Positions 62,794 through 64,000 of a DNA stretch of 64,000 bases are shown one piece after another. Source of the DNA: Peptoniphilaceae bacterium (lineage in GTDB: Bacteria > Bacillota > Clostridia > Tissierellales > Peptoniphilaceae); contig CABJAE010000007.1 of the NCBI GenBank assembly GCA_902363535.1, positions 53,403-117,402 of the forward strand, read 5' to 3'. The notes under the pieces are model-generated. The model saw nothing but the letters and a program-made list of their open reading frames with translations. It did no database searches and was not told the origin of the DNA. The position numbers and the translations under genes were made by a program. How positions within the stretch are numbered: the stretch's first letter is position 1; the number at the start of each line of letters is the position of its first letter.

Positions 62794-62808
62794 AATATTC
62801 TCCTTTAT

Positions 62809-63063
62809 TTAATCTTTATAATTAAAGCAAACTTCGTACTCTTCGCATTCTTCATCTTCATCTTCCAGTTCGTCCAATAAATCTTCCCATGCCCTTTCAT
62901 AGAGCTTAATTTCAACAGTGGTATCTGCCGTTCTTTGAACAAACTTTTTTAGCTTTTCAAGAGCTAAAACGCCCATAGCGCCGACTGTTGCTATAGAGGA
63001 GAATGCTACTATCCCTACTGCAACGCCATAAGAAAATTTCTCACGCTGTTTTCTTTTCATCAT
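62809..63063 (-). CDS. Small membrane protein with acidic tail
   Basis: The 84-residue protein has a basic start (MMKRKQREK), one membrane helix (about 11-32) and a strongly acidic end (ELEDEDEECEEYEVC). It overlaps the end of virD4 by 23 bases. I do not recognise a family. Its place between virD4 and maff2 suggests a channel accessory role. Confidence 0.65.
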   Translation of the reverse strand: MMKRKQREKFSYGVAVGIVAFSSIATVGAMGVLALEKLKKFVQRTADTTVEIKLYERAWEDLLDELEDEDEECEEYEVCFNYKD

Positions 63064-63913
63064 TACCTTCTTCCTTCTTTATTCTGTCAATATACGTACT
63101 CATTACTTGTTTAGGAATCGTTGTTTTCTTTTTTAGATAGCTCATGCTTCTTCTGTATAGATATTTTTCAACATCAAAAGCATATTTGTCGTTATAATCG
63201 GATAACTGTTTATAACGTTTATGACTTAGTAGATCGTATTTATCGCTAAAAAAAGGTCTGGAACCACGAATCTGCAAAATGCACTTACCGCCGTCCATGA
63301 CGGCTACTTCATCTTGCGTCATTAATGAGCGACCTGTCTTTTGATACGACATACCATAACTCTTTTCTCTTCCTCTATTTTCAGAGTCATTAAATAAGTC
63401 TATTGTCTCCTTACCTAACAGTTCTTCCATTTCTTTGGAAGTTGTTTTTTCCTTTCCGCCGAGAAAAAGAGTAGTATCGCAGTTCCCAATAATGGTATCT
63501 GCTTTTTCTTTATAGAGGTCTTTTAATTGCGATTGGGTCTGAAGAATAACACTAGCAGAAATTCTTCTCGAACGAATCGTAGCAATTAATTTTTCGAAAT
63601 TAGGTATTTGTCCAATGTTAGCAAATTCATCGAGTAAGCAACGGACGTGGACAGGAAGTTTCCCACCAAACTTATCGTCTGCTCGCTCACACAGTAAGTT
63701 AAAGAGCTGAGAATAAAGCATTGCTATAACAAAGTTAAAGGTCGTATCTGTGTCGGAAACAATAATAAATAGAGCAGTTTTACGGTCGCCGATTTTATCT
63801 AGTTCAAGGTCATCGTAAGACATAATTTCTTTTAATTCGTCTATATCAAAAGGAGCTAATCGCGCACCGCAAGAAATTAAAATGGACTTAGCAGTTTTTC
63901 CTGTAACAACTTG
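63041..63913 (-). pseudogene. virD4: VirD4/TraG coupling protein, 5' part missing (interrupted near 63913)
   Basis: The frame encodes about 290 C-terminal residues of a VirD4-type coupling ATPase. They begin QVVTGKTAKSILISCGARLA and include Walker B LLDEFANIGQIPNFEKLI, then QSQSQLKDLYKEKADTIIGN. The N-terminal half, with Walker A, should continue upstream. Instead the frame meets TGA at 63914-63916, followed by the end of an unrelated frame. Either an element has inserted here, or the gene is split by another event. ATG 63823 could restart translation but would leave no Walker A. It overlaps the next gene by 23 bases. Confidence 0.75.
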
Positions 63914-63924
63914 TCAAGGACTTT

Positions 63925-64000
63925 CTAATCATTTTTATCGACTTTTTGATGTTTTTCTCTCTCCATTTCTCTAATCATTATGCGTTTTAATTTGTCTTGC
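63925..64000 (-). CDS. C-terminal tail of an unrelated ORF next to the virD4 break
   Basis: The last 24 codons of a minus-strand frame are visible (KLKRIMIREMEREKHQKVDK, then ND and TAG at 63925-63927). The charged helical tail ends 9 bases before the point where virD4 resumes. Integrases of mobilisable elements that insert into ICE genes often end this close to the junction, so it may be a serine integrase. The visible part is too short to prove this. Confidence 0.35.
   Translation of the reverse strand, partial: QDKLKRIMIREMEREKHQKVDKND

Larger units (their letters stand above)
8155..64000. mobile_element. Integrative and conjugative element (VirD4/VirB4-type, MOBP relaxase), right end outside window
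   Basis: The region from the ssrA-like site onward is AT-rich and carries a relaxase pair (10241-12307) and a full Gram-positive type IV secretion gene set (49834-63913): VirD4, Maff2-like, VirB6/TrbL-like, PrgI, VirB4, a wall hydrolase, DUF4315/DUF4366, topoisomerase III and OB-fold proteins. A methylase-helicase, ParB and exported wall proteins follow. This order resembles Tn1549/CTn-type elements of Clostridia. It has been invaded by Tn916 and by IS elements, and virD4 is interrupted near 63913. The host integrase is not in the window. Confidence 0.75.

Noticed and set aside
63905-64000. Group II intron in virD4
   Set aside because: A domain V hairpin should lie between the maturase stop and the 3' junction, but only about 10 bases separate the foreign stop codon from virD4, so this is not the 3' end of a normal group II intron.
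8155-64000. CRISPR array or Cas genes
   Set aside because: No regularly spaced direct repeats with unique spacers and no Cas-like protein were seen; the only tandem repeat is the coding duplication in the CAP gene.

Overview
The window joins a GC-rich Firmicutes chromosome to an AT-rich conjugative element. Bases 1 to about 8150 carry housekeeping genes rich in G and C at third codon positions. The serC-serA-DUF1015 operon and the gene style suggest an anaerobic Gram-positive coccus of the Clostridia/Tissierellia group, perhaps Peptoniphilaceae; that taxonomic guess rests on gene order and composition only. From about 8155 onward the base composition drops and nearly every gene belongs to mobile DNA.

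Layout. 1-2843: 3' end of a MetQ-type lipoprotein gene, then a TIM-barrel-like protein and an AI-2E-type permease in one operon. 2847-6466: serC, serA and a DUF1015 gene on the minus strand. 6537-7901: a class-II Fic gene with a palindromic promoter. 8155-8172: a short copy of an ssrA (tmRNA) 3' end, read as the left attachment site of a large integrative and conjugative element (ICE) that runs past the end of the window. 8222-12307: integrase arm-like repeats, two Fic-fold genes, a possible oriT, and mobC plus a MOBP-type relaxase. 12308-16080: insertion-sequence debris around two genes for exported proteins. 16081-16240 and 34297-63913: one long minus-strand conjugation region. In transcription order it holds VirD4 (5' end broken), a small membrane protein, a Maff2-like protein, a VirB6/TrbL-like protein, PrgI, VirB4, a 1290-residue wall-hydrolase fusion, DUF4315, two DUF4366-like proteins, topoisomerase III, two OB-fold proteins, a 2850-residue methylase-helicase, an unknown protein, three exported wall-associated proteins, ParB, and two small proteins.

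A complete Tn916 carrying tet(M) (about 16241-34296, about 18.06 kb) sits inside this region. It splits the last small gene of the ICE operon, whose 3' half and terminator remain at 16079-16240. Two conjugation systems are therefore nested. Tn916 brings its own relaxase, FtsK-like coupling protein, VirB4-like ATPase, Xis and Int. The host ICE brings its MOBP relaxase, VirD4/VirB4 machinery and single-strand DNA handling proteins.

The most unusual signals are: (i) a near-identical EF-hand-like module in two otherwise unrelated ICE proteins, the methylase-helicase and the wall-hydrolase fusion; (ii) Tn916 interrupting a small hydrophobic protein gene; (iii) a virD4 gene cut at 63913 with a foreign ORF tail next to it, suggesting a further nested element; (iv) a pair of Fic-fold genes beside the attachment site, the second with Gln in place of the catalytic His. 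No integrase for the host ICE lies in the window; it should be near the far end, next to an intact ssrA.
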